A stretch of 64,000 nucleotides of DNA. Origin: Chlorophyllum brunneum. Taxonomy: Eukaryota; Basidiomycota; Agaricomycetes; Agaricales; Agaricaceae. Positions 23,291 to 33,164 of the stretch are shown here, piece after piece. Positions within the stretch are counted from its first letter, which is position 1. Each line of letters begins with the position of its first letter. The notes beneath the pieces were generated by a model. That model made no database searches and was not told where the DNA came from. It saw only the letters and a list, made by a program, of their open reading frames with translations. Both the position numbers and the translations under genes were made by a program. The DNA is taken from the NCBI GenBank assembly GCA_963576785.1, contig OY756140.1, positions 4,074,003-4,138,002 of the forward strand. The letters are read 5' to 3'.

Positions 23291-23890
23291 ATGTCCTATG
23301 AATGTCTCGATTGTGACCACACGTTTGCCACTGCTGCTGCCGTACAGTCACACTCGATGACCAAACGACAATAGCTTTCCAAAGTGTGAAGACTGCAGTA
23401 GGATATTCAATAACGAGAATAGTCTGAATGATGTAAGGCGCTAGCTTTTGTCGGACTCCATCCATCCAGCCTTGCCTGATTCTGATGCCTGACTCGTATT
23501 ACTCGACCTTCCAGCACCTCAAACGTGCCGCCGTTCATGGTTACTGTGACGAGTGTGATCGATACTTCCCCAGTCGAAGTGGCTATGAACAGGTGAAATT
23601 ACCACTCATTCTCGTGTGTGTTGTTGATATACTACAGCATTTGAAGTATTCCCCCCGACACCGAGATACGTTTTGTCGGATCTGTGATCGAAAGTTCGCC
23701 AGCGCCTCGGCCCTCGATCAACACGTTGCTTCCAGCGCAGCCCACAACTGGTGTTCTATTTGCTCCCGTGATTTGTCGACTCCAAATTCTCTAGCTCAGG
23801 TCTGCTCTTCGCTTCTACATTTAACCGCTGGTTGATATTTGCACCTAGCACAAGGCATCTCTCCGACATCGGGGCCGGACTTCAAAGTGA
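23291..23890 (+). pseudogene. C2H2 zinc-finger gene, second copy, frameshifted
   Basis: Starts M-S-Y-E-C-L-D-C-D-H-T-F-A-T like 10240-10898. After Q-S-H-S-M-T-K an extra base (25 nt against 24 in the intact copy, around 23362-23385) shifts the frame into TAG. The following finger C-E-D-C-S-R-I-F-N-N-E-N-S-L-N-D is in the restored frame. Exon 2 (H-L-K-R-A-A-V-H-G-Y-C-D-E-C), exon 3 (F-C-R-I-C-D-R-K-F) and exon 4 (H-K-A-S-L-R-H-R) are all open, and splice sites are conserved. The acidic Ser/Asp linker of the intact copy is absent. All five fingers would be present but for the one shift. Confidence 0.65.
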
Positions 23891-24707
23891 GTCCTACTTG
23901 TGGAGGCTATGGTAGCTGTGAGCCAAGTGGTAGTTGCTACATCGAGGTGCATGACTTCCAGGTCTTCACCCTTCCAAATGTCGTCACCTTTCTCTAATCC
24001 AAGCTCTGAAATGTAAATATTTACCTACCTTGTACCTACTAGTATACCGACAAGTTCGACTCGATTTCGTGACATTATTTCATATGGTAGAGGTGAAGGC
24101 AACTTTTCCGACAACACTGTGGACGGGGTTAGTTGCTGCTGCGATGGTATCTTTGCTCACTGATTGATAAGAGCAGATGTCGTGGAACCGTTCTTTGAAA
24201 TCTTACGTATCGCTTTATTCAAAATTGCTTACCTCCCTCGCTAGGGGGGTCGGAATAGGGATTGTACCACCTCGTGGTCACACCTAAGGGGTAAAATACA
24301 CCACACCACGAAGTGACGACCTTCGAGACTGGCGTGGGAGGTGGCGACAGCGACACCAAAATCAAAGGACAAAAGTTTGTGTATTTTGTTTCGTTAGCCC
24401 CAAGAATATCTACATAACAAGGCATGCCTCTAGAAAGCTTCATGCCAGGCAGATGCGGATCTTGTCTGGCTTACGTTTTCATTGACATGCGGTCATCTAG
24501 TTACTCGAGAATAGCTTGTCTATCCACCTCGACTGATCGCACAATGTAACACGTTAATGACAATTAAAGCATTTTCAAAAAATGTGCGCACGTATCATAC
24601 GGAACTTGCAATCAGCTGCTTTAGGCTTTACAACATCAAGGATCGAACAACTAGCAACGAGTGTGAGATATCCAAGATGTGCTATCAAAAGGGACATATA
24701 TTTACCT
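23891..24707. other. Intergenic stretch at the approximate axis of symmetry
   Basis: About 800 bases with no supportable gene. The midpoint of the nuclease-like pair falls here (near 24.1 kb). I saw no obvious long palindrome at the axis itself; the arms are separated by unrelated DNA. Confidence 0.4.
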
Positions 24708-25021
24708 TCAAGGGGTCGGGGTTAAAGTAGCGGCCGCACAGGCGGAAGAACAATTCCCAAGGGCATTGTTACAGGCGATGATGGCGGGCGGAGCAAGAGG
24801 TGTAGTGACGGTGCCAAATGTATATCCCGCTGCGGTATAGCACTTAACTGCGACTATGTTACAGTCTTGTTTTCAACGTCAATGTTAGTTATCAAGGAGA
24901 TGATGAAGGATGTCGTACCGGTCTGGCAGGTTCCATAGTCGATAGGACTGGTGTTGGCCTGGTGGATAAGAGCAAAGAAAAGGGAGAAAGTGGTGAAGGA
25001 GAGAGCTTTGGAGGGACGCAT
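24708..25021 (-). CDS. Small secreted Cys-rich protein, copy 2
   Basis: Exons 25021-24919 (103 nt) and 24865-24708 (158 nt) with a 53-nt intron give 86 aa, exactly the exon lengths of copy 1 at 4748-5062. The signal peptide M-R-P-S-K-A-L-S-F-T-T...A-N-T is followed by Y-G-T-C-Q-T-D-C-N, V-K-C-Y-T-A-A-G-Y-T-F-G, A-C-N-N-A-L-G-N-C-S-S-A-C and T-P-T-P. All six Cys of copy 1 are kept. The coding region is intact, and the two copies have diverged at perhaps a third of residues, so this duplication is older than the near-identical ones. Confidence 0.78.
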
Positions 25022-25639
25022 TATGGTTGGAGTGAAGGAGTGGACGCGTGTTTAAGTAGATGTGATTGATACCACGTGACCACATCAAGTACTCGTTGCG
25101 CACCCTCTAAGCTGACCTACTATTCCCTCGTTATACAATAAGTAATGATAACACAGCTATTATCTGGGTATATGTATGTCTATCAATATAGTCTCTTGAC
25201 CCTAGCTGCTGCTGCATTGTATTCCGGAGTGTTCTGGTTCTTATACTCGCTGTATTTGACCTGTATGTGTTTAGGCAAAAGCTCAAGCTCGTTCAAGCCT
25301 ATGCCCAGCTCTGTCCCTAAACCTCTGGACTGAACCACTCTTAAATTCTCCCATCCTCCTCCTCTCTTGTGCTTCATCTGCTTCGCCTCCACATCCGCAC
25401 TCCCGCCATCGTTCCCACCTATTGAGATATTGAAGGGTAAGGACATGAATTGGAAGACGGATGTTTACACAATCATCCATGCTGTTGAGGTCATCGGAAT
25501 TCCCACATTTCTATTAGGGAAACGAATACTGTGAGATAAAGCTGACGTTCCCTGTATCGTGCCCCTCTGCTTCACACTGACAAGCTCCTCACCCCTCCTT
25601 TTCCATAGTGTCGTCATTCCCACTCAAGTCTTTCACTGG

Positions 25640-25890
25640 GACGCTTCACTTCTCTGGGCTTTGTTTTGACCTATATACGCGCCATTTATGCTTGAAGGAG
25701 TTGTCTTTTGAGTGATGCACAAGAAATACTATTTTTAAATAGCTGTCTTTGCTTCGCAGTTGAGAATTGTGGATCTGGCAAATTACTCATTTATCACGGT
25801 CATTACAAGCTACACATCGCGTTCAAATTTAAGTGCAAGAAAATCGCACTCACTGTTGCCCATATCATTGTGGGTAAGGAAAGGTATTAT
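25640..25890 (-). pseudogene. MAD1 5' relic upstream of X2
   Basis: Plus-strand landmarks match the full gene at 14090-14350: TTTGACCTATATACGCGCCA, TGCTTGAAGGAGTTG, GAATTGTGGATCTGG and ATTGTGGGTAAGG. It covers parts of exons 1 and 2 with intron 1 and has lost the frame. It ends ~50 bases before the ATG of X2, so MAD1-derived DNA may serve as, or has replaced, the promoter of X2. Confidence 0.7.
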
Positions 25891-25941
25891 TCCCACGTAT
25901 GTATGTTGGTTCCACCTCTTCTTGCGCCATATCCCAGTGCA

Positions 25942-26576
25942 ATGCAAACCCCGTCTGAAGCGCAATTACTACGCCTCGGTATTCTTGAGCCTGGTCAAAG
26001 GCTCAAAGAAAACTATCCTCTAGGAGAAAGACTGGTGCGGTTTCTCCTTCGTCTATCATCTGCGTGACAAACCTGGCCTTGCAGGAGCACCTCCACCGCT
26101 ATGTTCCTCGATGTCCCATGGACGAATTACCCGACGAGTATACAGTCACAGAGGATAATCCAAATCCACCGCTCCTTCACTATGCAATTCCCGCCGACCA
26201 TCCCGTGATATATGCATACGCGAAAAAGCATGGTCTGAACCGGTACAACTATCCCTTGCAGCCGAACAAGGTATCACCAGATACTCTTGATGTTGCAATA
26301 GAGCACCTGTCACAACGTGTTCGGTACCACCTTGCACTGGCACGCCCATATCCCTCCAGCATGGACTACTTTTTAACGGTTGTGCTCTATACCAATTATA
26401 CTGTGGACGACGAGGCTCTCATCGAAGAAGACGAAGAAAATGTCATATCAATGGTGCAAGAAGCGTTGGAATTGGAACCGTGTGTTCGACCGAGATGGTA
26501 TTTCGACCGCCACGACCCCTGGCAGCCGGAGGAGATTGGCTGGCGAGAGGCCCGCAAATTGGGTCATAAACTCTAG
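25942..26576 (+). CDS. Family X protein, copy X2
   Basis: Exons 25942-26034 and 26085-26576 with a 50-nt intron containing an in-frame TGA, giving 194 aa. Same landmarks as X1, but the most diverged of the four intact copies in the second half: S-Q-R-V-R-Y-H-L-A-L-A in place of S-E-H-V-W-C-H-L-K-L-A, and a weaker acidic run E-E-D-E-E-N. Conserved ends: L-E-P-C-V-R-P-R-W-Y-F-D and E-A-R-K-L-G-H-K-L. Function unknown. Confidence 0.7.
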
Positions 26577-26599
26577 TTGAGTGTTGGGTCTTGTTCCAA

Positions 26600-26995
26600 C
26601 TCTGTTGGCTGAAATTTACCATCCATATAGTGATGATCTTATGGCTAGAATCGAGGCTGATCATGAGGACAACGGTTCAGCAGATGTTGATATACCTACA
26701 TCACTTGCGCCTCCTGGGAGCGCTTAACTTTGGGTGTTGGGCTTATCGTGGTAGACTTGTAGTATAGATGAGCCTCTGCAACGCCGCCATTGACGAATAA
26801 CTGCATGAGAAGGGATGTGGCATCTAAATGCATTTTCATAACACTCAGGATATCTAAGGCATCTCGTCATGAAGTTGGGGGCGGTGCTCCTCTCAGAATC
26901 TCATGTAATCTCGACGAGGTCAAGTACAAGTACAGTATATGTGCAGGACCCAGTCCCACCACGGATCTTGATGCTCCAATATGGTACTCACACCT
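26600..26995 (+). repeat. Non-coding repeat R1, copy 2
   Basis: 3' flank of X2. Contains TGCGCCTCCTGGGAGCGCTT, TAACTGCATGAGAAGGGATG and TCTCATGTAATCTCGACGAG, all shared with R1 copies 1 and 3. Confidence 0.7.
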
Positions 26996-27159
26996 TGTTT
27001 GGGCAGGTAATGTTTTCGTCAGTGCGCGTTGGCGTCAACGGTGTAAGGGAACCAATAGCGGTTATATTCATGTGAATAAATAGGTAAGAATTCAAATGGG
27101 CAAGCCTGATGGCCACTTCTCCCAGTTCTATGGCCTAAGAGGAAGAGGAAAGGAGGTTG
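26996..27159 (+). repeat. Repeat shared with 31230-31428
   Basis: TTTGGGCAGGTAATGTTTTC ... GGTGTAAGGGAACCAATAGC ... CCTAAGAGGAAGAGGAAAGG is nearly identical to 31260-31428 in the same orientation, so this is a recent direct duplication. Confidence 0.7.
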
Positions 27160-27309
27160 ATGGAGAGGCATTTGTTGATTCGAGGACGGGTAGCGAGGTG
27201 CAATGAAGGAGTGTTAGAAGCGACATTGGGCGAGATTAGGAAATGCCAGCGTCGTGGTGCCCGCGACATCGTGGCAGATCACAAGACGTATCAGAACATG
27301 AAAGGCTAA
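27160..27309 (+). other. Repeated 49-codon frame, copy 1
   Basis: Open frame M-E-R-H-L-L-I-R-G-R-V-A-R-C-N-E-G ... A-D-H-K-T-Y-Q-N-M-K-G. It is repeated at 31429-31578 with a few changes and, fused to family X exon 1, at 20727. It is basic. It may be the last exon of a gene otherwise lost, or chance openness of a young repeat. Confidence 0.35.
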
Positions 27310-27319
27310 AAATCTGGGC

Positions 27320-27483
27320 GACCCAGTGTATTACAACTTCGTAAACAGGGTCGTAAACTCTAGTTGCGTGTTGATCCCTGTTCGAAATCTATTGGCTGAA
27401 ATTTACAATTTATGTAGCGATGTAGCGTATGACTAGACTCGAGTCAGAGGACAACGGCTCGACGGATGTCGATCGACAGGTCA
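27320..27483 (+). pseudogene. 3' end relic of family X with its flank
   Basis: TTCGTAAACAGGGTCGTAAACTC followed by the X 3' flank. Mirror image of 20546-20705. Confidence 0.6.
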
Positions 27484-27800
27484 CAGCTGAATAGATCGTT
27501 CGTGGATCTGGTCAAAGCCCCATTTAGTGAATTTATAGTGGTTATTACAGGTGACATATCGCACTCGAATTCAGCTGCAAGAGAAACACGTTTGACTGCA
27601 GCCACTGACGACGTGCAGGCAAACCCAAACCAGGAAACAAGATGACGCCAAAAGAATGGGGCTCCGGAAGAAAATAGGCCATATCTCCTTCCAGACCAGG
27701 TATCCACGCTTACGGGTTTGCTGTTGGAAAGCCCTTACGGAACACTTTCGAATGATCTCAGAATCATATTGGGATATGGAGCCCATCTCGCGAGATTCCT
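27484..27800 (-). pseudogene. MAD1 5' relic, mirror of the 20.3-kb relic
   Basis: Exon 2 start, intron 1 and exon 1 fragment (V-S-L-A-A-E-F-E-C-D in translation), then the MAD1 upstream block through CTTACGGAACACTTTCGAATG. Nearly identical to the reverse complement of 20280-20545. No start codon or usable frame. Confidence 0.7.
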
Positions 27801-27898
27801 CGTCAATCAGACAATATATGGCGACTTTGTAATTGACGTCACATAGGCTAACAATGCAACAGTTTCGTTGTGTTCGTATTTACACTCCAACTACTCTC

Positions 27899-29410
27899 TT
27901 AATCCTTCGTCTCATCATGCTTGGTGCTTCCAGTTGTCCCCAATCGAGCTGGTCGCTTTCCCTTTTTCTTCTCGTTCCGACGCGGGCGAGGAGGGCGAAT
28001 AGCGCGTACTACTGGACCTGGAACAACCTCCTTCCATTCGATATAAGTACGGAAGTGTTGCTACCCGCAAGAGGGAATACACACCACCTGTTGACAAGAT
28101 GTTGAACGAGTCGTCGGTCCGTCCCTTGGAGCCTTCATTCCGATGTAAGTATTAAGATCATGAGATGTAACAGGAGGGAACCCGCACCGTTTGTTGACCG
28201 AGATTTGAAGGACCTTGAATGGGTACATCCTTTCACGCTCATTAGTGCAATTCGTATAATGAAAGTGAAATGCCCACATTATTTGGAACTGTGATCGGCT
28301 TCTGTGCTTTGGCACGAGACCGCGTCTTGGCTGGGCTTGTCATAAGATGATGCAGGTCACCGGGGACTGCAGCAGGGTGTTGCTGCTTCTCTGGGTCTGT
28401 GGAGTCGGATACAGTGCCTCTTGTAGATCGCTCGTCAGTGTCTTCTTTGCCCAAGGCATATTTGGTTTCTATTTGTTCTCTCCGTAATGCTTCTTTGTAT
28501 TTTTCCCTGAATTTTGCCGCCGCTGCCTACAATACATTTGTCTCAGTATTTGATGTATGAGATGTGGTTTCAACCTACCTCAGCGCGAGCATATGATACT
28601 CCTGCGGGTGGAGTGAAGAGCGAGTTTAATTCTATGACCACGTGCCCAAGATCTTTAAGACAGAGCTCAAATGCTCTGAGGAATTCGGGAGTGAACGCCA
28701 CACATTCCCTATCAAACATGGGGAGTGGTCCAAGGAGACAATGGGGGACAGATGGTTCCTCATGATCAGGCCCGGGTTTTGGGCTATTTCCTTCACTGTA
28801 TGGATCCTCAAAGCCAGCAGGGAAGCGAAGGAGTATAAACCAGATGTCGATAGTTAGAAAAGCAAAAATGCGCCGGTGGCCAAATTTGTCCCTCGCGTGT
28901 GCTGCTTGTGCCTTGACTTGGGAGATATGTTGAATGAATTCATCTGTAAGGATGTCTGGCTCAACCCTTTGTTTCCCGAACCAACCTAAAGTCTTCCTGG
29001 GGTAACGTTTCACCTCCCAGATAAAAACACCGCTCTCCTCAATCCCGCCTTCTACCTTGGTCTCGAGGAAGTGTCGATGTTGGAGGATGAGAATAGTGAA
29101 GTCAGGAATTCGGTACCCTTCCACTGTCCTAAAATCCATTTGAGGGAAAGAGCCCAGGCACAAGTTGCTGGATTGATCCGTCTTGACAGATGCAGAGGTG
29201 CAGAAGGATGTGAGGAGGAAGCTCAATGCTCCGTATAGTGAACTCTCGTTAAGCCTAGTTTGATAGGCGTAATCCAAAAGCACCTGAAGGTAACTGAAGA
29301 ATTCATTTGCAGAAGCAATTCCTGGCTATGGGTAAGTAATCAGAATGGAGTGTAATAGATAGATATGCAGATTAACAAACCACAAAGACAGTTGCAGGAG
29401 GGGAAGACAT
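27899..29410 (-). CDS. PD-(D/E)XK nuclease-like protein, right (intact) copy
   Basis: Exon 1 29410-29381 (M-S-S-P-P-A-T-V-F-V), exon 2 29325-28579 (747 nt), exon 3 from 28526. The domain runs over about residues 30-200: a helix with E-S-S-L-Y-G-A, R-I-P-D-F (the Asp), V-F-I-W-E-V-K-R (the E-x-K), and a following helix Q-H-I-S-Q-V-K-A-Q-A-A-H-A, the order expected for PD-(D/E)XK nucleases. The C-terminus carries A-A-A-A-K-F-R-E-K-Y-K-E-A-L-R-R-E-Q, a linker and a basic tail. The 3' exon structure is uncertain: relative to the left copy there is ~170 bp extra (28140-28305), and a conserved basic tail G-K-R-P-A-R-L-G stops at 27899. If exon 3 reads through, the protein ends near 28242. Fold assignment is from motifs only. 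Confidence 0.6.
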
Positions 29411-29845
29411 CGATTACCTACGGTCGGAGGATGGCGGTGGCAGGTCGTTGTTATCTCGTTTCAGGATAGGACATGGTGCCACACATGATTTGATTGTTCT
29501 TGATGAAAGTTGTTGTCTTGCGGTCAGAAAACGGTGGATAACTCCTTGCGGATAAGTAGAACTCAGGTGATGTTTGCACCTATGTACTTATCACGGTATT
29601 ATTGTAACACTCAAATTAACTGTTAGTCCTTCATCAACTACCGCATATGACAGAGGCATGTTTGCTACAGATAAATGATGTACATGACCACCTCACCCCT
29701 TCATATAGGGTCTGTCATACGCGTCACCTGAGCTCTCGTAGTATTTTTTAATTTCATGTCACGTGCCTTGTGGTATTATTCCCACGTGAAATGTGACATA
29801 AATGTTGTTCTTGCTTCCTCCTGCTGCGCCATAACCCCACACCCA
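29411..29845. promoter_or_regulatory. Divergent promoter region between nuclease-like gene and X3
   Basis: Both neighbours are transcribed outward. Just before X3 lies TTCCCACGTG..., which also occurs before X2 (TATTCCCACGTATG) and X4 (GTTCCCACGTGGAATCTGAC). CCCACGTG contains a CACGTG E-box, making it a candidate shared regulatory site of family X genes. Confidence 0.4.
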
Positions 29846-30480
29846 ATGCAAACCCCATCTGAAGCCCAATTGCTACGCCTCGGTATTCTTGAGCCTGGTC
29901 AAAGGCTAAAAGAAAACTATCCTCTAGGAGAAAGACTGGTGCGGTTTCTCCTTCGTCTATCATCTGCGTGACAAACCTGGCCTTGCAGGAGCTCCTCCAC
30001 CGCTATGCTCCTCGATGTCCCATGGACGAATTACCCGACGAGTATACAGTCACAGAGGATAATCCAAATCCACCGCTCCTTCATTATGCAATTCCCGCCG
30101 ACCACCCCGTGATATATGCATACGCGAAAAAGCATGGTCTGAACCGGTACAACTATCCCTTGCAGCCGAACAAGGTATCACCGGATACTCTTAACATTGC
30201 AATAGAGCACCTGTCAGAACATGTTTGGTGCCACCTCAAGCTGGCACGCCCATATCCGTCAACCACAGACTATTTTTTAACGGTTGCGCTCTATACCAAT
30301 TATACTATGGACGACGAGGCGCTCGTCGTCGAAGAAGAAGAAGAGGTGATATCGATGGTGAAGGAAGCGTTGGGATTGGAACCATGTGTTCGACCGAGAT
30401 GGTATTTCGACCGCCACGATCCCTGGCAGCCGGAGGAGATTGGCTGGCGAGAGGCCCGCAAACTGGGTCGTAAACTCTAG
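29846..30480 (+). CDS. Family X protein, copy X3
   Basis: Exons 29846-29938 and 29989-30480, 50-nt intron with an in-frame stop, 194 aa. The N-terminal half and intron match X2 almost perfectly (K-K-H-G-L-N-R-Y-N-Y-P), while the C-terminal half matches X1/X4 (S-E-H-V-W-C-H-L-K-L-A and V-V-E-E-E-E-E-V-I-S-M-V-K). X3 therefore looks like a recombinant of X2-type and X1/X4-type sequences, with the switch around 30190-30215. Function unknown. Confidence 0.7.
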
Positions 30481-31229
30481 TTGAGTGTTGTGTCTTGTTC
30501 CAACTCTGTTGGCTGAAAACTTACCATCCATATAGTGATGATCTTATGGCTAGAATCGAGGCTGAGGACAACGGCTCAGATACCGATCGTCCGATCCCGG
30601 CTGAATAGATCATTTACTGTTACCAGGAGAGCACTTGGCTTACGATGGTAGACACGTAGTAGACATGTTCCTCTGTGACATGCCGGTAGCAAAGTTGTAT
30701 GTGTATGACGAGGGGTGTGGTATCTAAGCACCTCTCATAAATACGTTTTCATATCAACCGAACAGAAATGCAACAACTGACTGTGTCTTCCCCACGACAT
30801 CGAAGTTATTTTTGCATGAAGTTGGGCCACTGCCGCTCCCCGAACCTCATGTAGTCTCTCCTCCGAGTCTCGTTTGTGCTCTTCTCTCCCCTGCTCCTCT
30901 GTTTCTCTTCTCTCCCTTCTTTTTCGGGTGCTTGCCACTGCGCACTCCGCGTGTATTTGTGCGAGGTGGATCATGGGGCCAATCCTCCGCGTTGTTGACC
31001 TGCTCACGTTTCTATTCCACTGATATTAATTTCCGATCAAGGAAGGGCTCTTCCCGACATCGATCATTTGATCCATCGGGGAACTTCCTTTGGTCATATC
31101 ATTGTGGTCATTTGGTTTATTCATCTGGGATTCGGCCATACTAAACCCGAACATTTGACCTACAGATTCTGACCTTCGACCGGAAAGGGGGTGCCAATGT
31201 GGACCGAGGGATGTCTCGAGAGTCCCACC
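30481..31229. other. Unique interval between repeats
   Basis: Starts with the X 3' flank (to about 30600), then ~600 bases with no partner elsewhere in the window. Contains a pyrimidine-rich stretch near 30860-30930. Open frames here show no family features. Confidence 0.4.
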
Positions 31230-31428
31230 ACGGATGTTGATGCTCCAATATGGTACTCCCACCTTGTTTGGGCAGGTAATGTTTTCGTCAGTGCGCGTTG
31301 GCGTCAACGGTGTAAGGGAACCAATAGCGGTTATATTCATGTGAATAAATAGGTAAGAATTCAAATGGGCAAGCCTCATGGCCACTTCTCCCAGTTCTAT
31401 GGCCTAAGAGGAAGAGGAAAGGAGGTTG
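31230..31428 (+). repeat. Direct repeat of 26960-27159
   Basis: Begins CCACCACGGATGTTGATGCTCC and runs through GGGCAGGTAATGTTTTCGTC to the 49-codon frame. Almost identical to 26957-27159. Confidence 0.7.
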
Positions 31429-31578
31429 ATGGAGAGGCATTTGTTGATTCGGGGACGGGTAGCGAGGTGCAATGAAGGAGTGTTAGAAGCGACATTGGGC
31501 GAGATTAGGAAATGCTGGTGTCGTGGTGCCCACGACATCGTGGCAGATCACAAGACGTATCAGAACATGAAAGGCTAA
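31429..31578 (+). other. Repeated 49-codon frame, copy 2
   Basis: Same frame as 27160-27309 with K-C-W-C-R-G-A-H in place of K-C-Q-R-R-G-A-R, stop conserved. See copy 1 for interpretation. Confidence 0.35.
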
Positions 31579-31609
31579 AAATCTGGGCGACCCAGTGTAT
31601 TACAACTTG

Positions 31610-32420
31610 AGACTCATACCTGTTCAAAATTTCGAAGGTTGTTTGTTGGTCGCAACTCAAAAGTAAGTTTCGCATTGGTGCTTTCCAGTTGTGTCAGGAA
31701 TTCGGCGTGTTTCCCTAGTTCCTCCAAAGAATGCCCATCGGATTCATCATTCGTTCACTGTGTCCAAGCATCCTCGTGACTTTCCAGTAATTGATTAACC
31801 TTGGAGTGAGTGAATGATATCGAGATGTAGGGCAGGAAGGCCGTCAGAGGCCTCGCGATTTTCTGAGGGTACATCAGCACAAGAAGCGAGCGACGAGTTA
31901 AGGGACTTGAGGTGTGGAAATTCAGGAGTGGAAACCCACAGATGGGAATGTTGTGGGTCTGTAAATTCCTTTCGAAGGGTCGAGCCTTGAGCTGAGTATC
32001 AATGTGTTTGACTCACTAGCACAAATACCGTAATATTGGCGAATAGGGAAATGAATGTTGTGAAATATAATGGACTAGATATGATGCTCATAACTCGTTA
32101 TGTTCATTAATAACACCTCAGAGAATGGAGCATGCCACCGCAATAGAATCATTTTTAACTTTGCTTACTGTTATAGACTGTTAACCAAATTTTTGTATTT
32201 TTTGCGTAAAGAATTCGATGCTATTGATGTTGTTGAGCACAGCGCCCATACCAAAAGACCTCATTGAGCAACAAGGTCTAGAAAGAATATGTCATAAGTC
32301 CTCTTGGGCTTGGTATCCACGCTTGAGAATCCACCGACAGAAACCCACTATCGAGAAGTTCCAAACAAACCTGGGGTAATACCGGGATATGGACCCCATC
32401 CTTACGACCCCCTCGTGGAC
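31610..32420 (-). pseudogene. Long MAD1 relic upstream of X4
   Basis: The most extensive decayed relic. Plus-strand landmarks parallel the full gene over 13480-14620: AGTAAGTTTCGCATTGGTGC, AAGAAGCGAGCGACGAGTTA, AGGGACTTGAGGTGTG, GGGAATGTTGTGGGTC and, at the left end of the MAD1 upstream region, CGGGATATGGACCCCATCC. It spans exon 3, intron 2, parts of exons 2 and 1 and the upstream region, with many substitutions and deletions and no usable frame. It ends ~95 bases before the ATG of X4. Confidence 0.72.
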
Positions 32421-32513
32421 CATATTATATCTTGTCTCATGATATTGTTCCCACGTGGAATCTGACATGAATCTTGTGCGTCTTTATGTCTTGTACCATA
32501 ACCCCACTACTCA

Positions 32514-33152
32514 ATGCAAACACCATCCGAAGCCCAATTGCTGCACCTCGGCATTCTTGAGCCTGGTCAAATCTTCACCAAGTGCTATCCTGTAGGAAGA
32601 AGACTAGTACGTTCCATTCTTTCGTCTTCTATCTTCCACACGGCGAACCTGGCCCCGCAGGAACTCCTCCACCGCTTTGCTCCTCGATGCCCCATGGACG
32701 AATTACCCGACGAGTATACAGTCACAGAGGACAACCCAAATCCACCGCTCCTTCATTATGCAATTCCTGCCGACCATCCCGTGATATATGCTTACGCGGA
32801 AAGGCATGGTCTCAACCAGTACAACTATCGCTTGCAGCCGAACAAGGTATCACCAGATACTCTTGATGTTGCAATAGAGCACCTGTCAGAACATGTTTGG
32901 TGCCACCTCAAGCTGGCGCGCCCATATCCGGCAACAACGGACTACTTTTTAACGGTTGCGCTCTATACCAATTACACTATGGACGACGAGGCGCTCGTTG
33001 TCGAAGAAGAAGAAGAGGTGATATCGATGGTGAAGGAAGCGTTGGGATTGGAACCGTGTGTCCGACCGAGATGGTATTTCGACCGCCACGACCCCTGGCA
33101 ACCGGAGGAAATTGGCTGGATAGAGGTTCGTAAACAGGGTCGCAAACTCTAG
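32514..33152 (+). CDS. Family X protein, copy X4
   Basis: Exons 32514-32606 and 32661-33152, 194 aa when spliced. The 54-nt intron has no in-frame stop, so a retained intron would give a 212-aa form that inserts R-S-I-L-S-S-S-I-F-H-T-A-N-L-A-P. Nearly identical to X1 (one His for Arg in exon 1), on the opposite strand. An E-box-like CCCACGTGG lies ~65 bases upstream. Function unknown. Confidence 0.72.
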   Translation: MQTPSEAQLLHLGILEPGQIFTKCYPVGRRLVRSILSSSIFHTANLAPQELLHRFAPRCPMDELPDEYTVTEDNPNPPLLHYAIPADHPVIYAYAERHGLNQYNYRLQPNKVSPDTLDVAIEHLSEHVWCHLKLARPYPATTDYFLTVALYTNYTMDDEALVVEEEEEVISMVKEALGLEPCVRPRWYFDRHDPWQPEEIGWIEVRKQGRKL

Positions 33153-33164
33153 TTGAGTGTTGAT

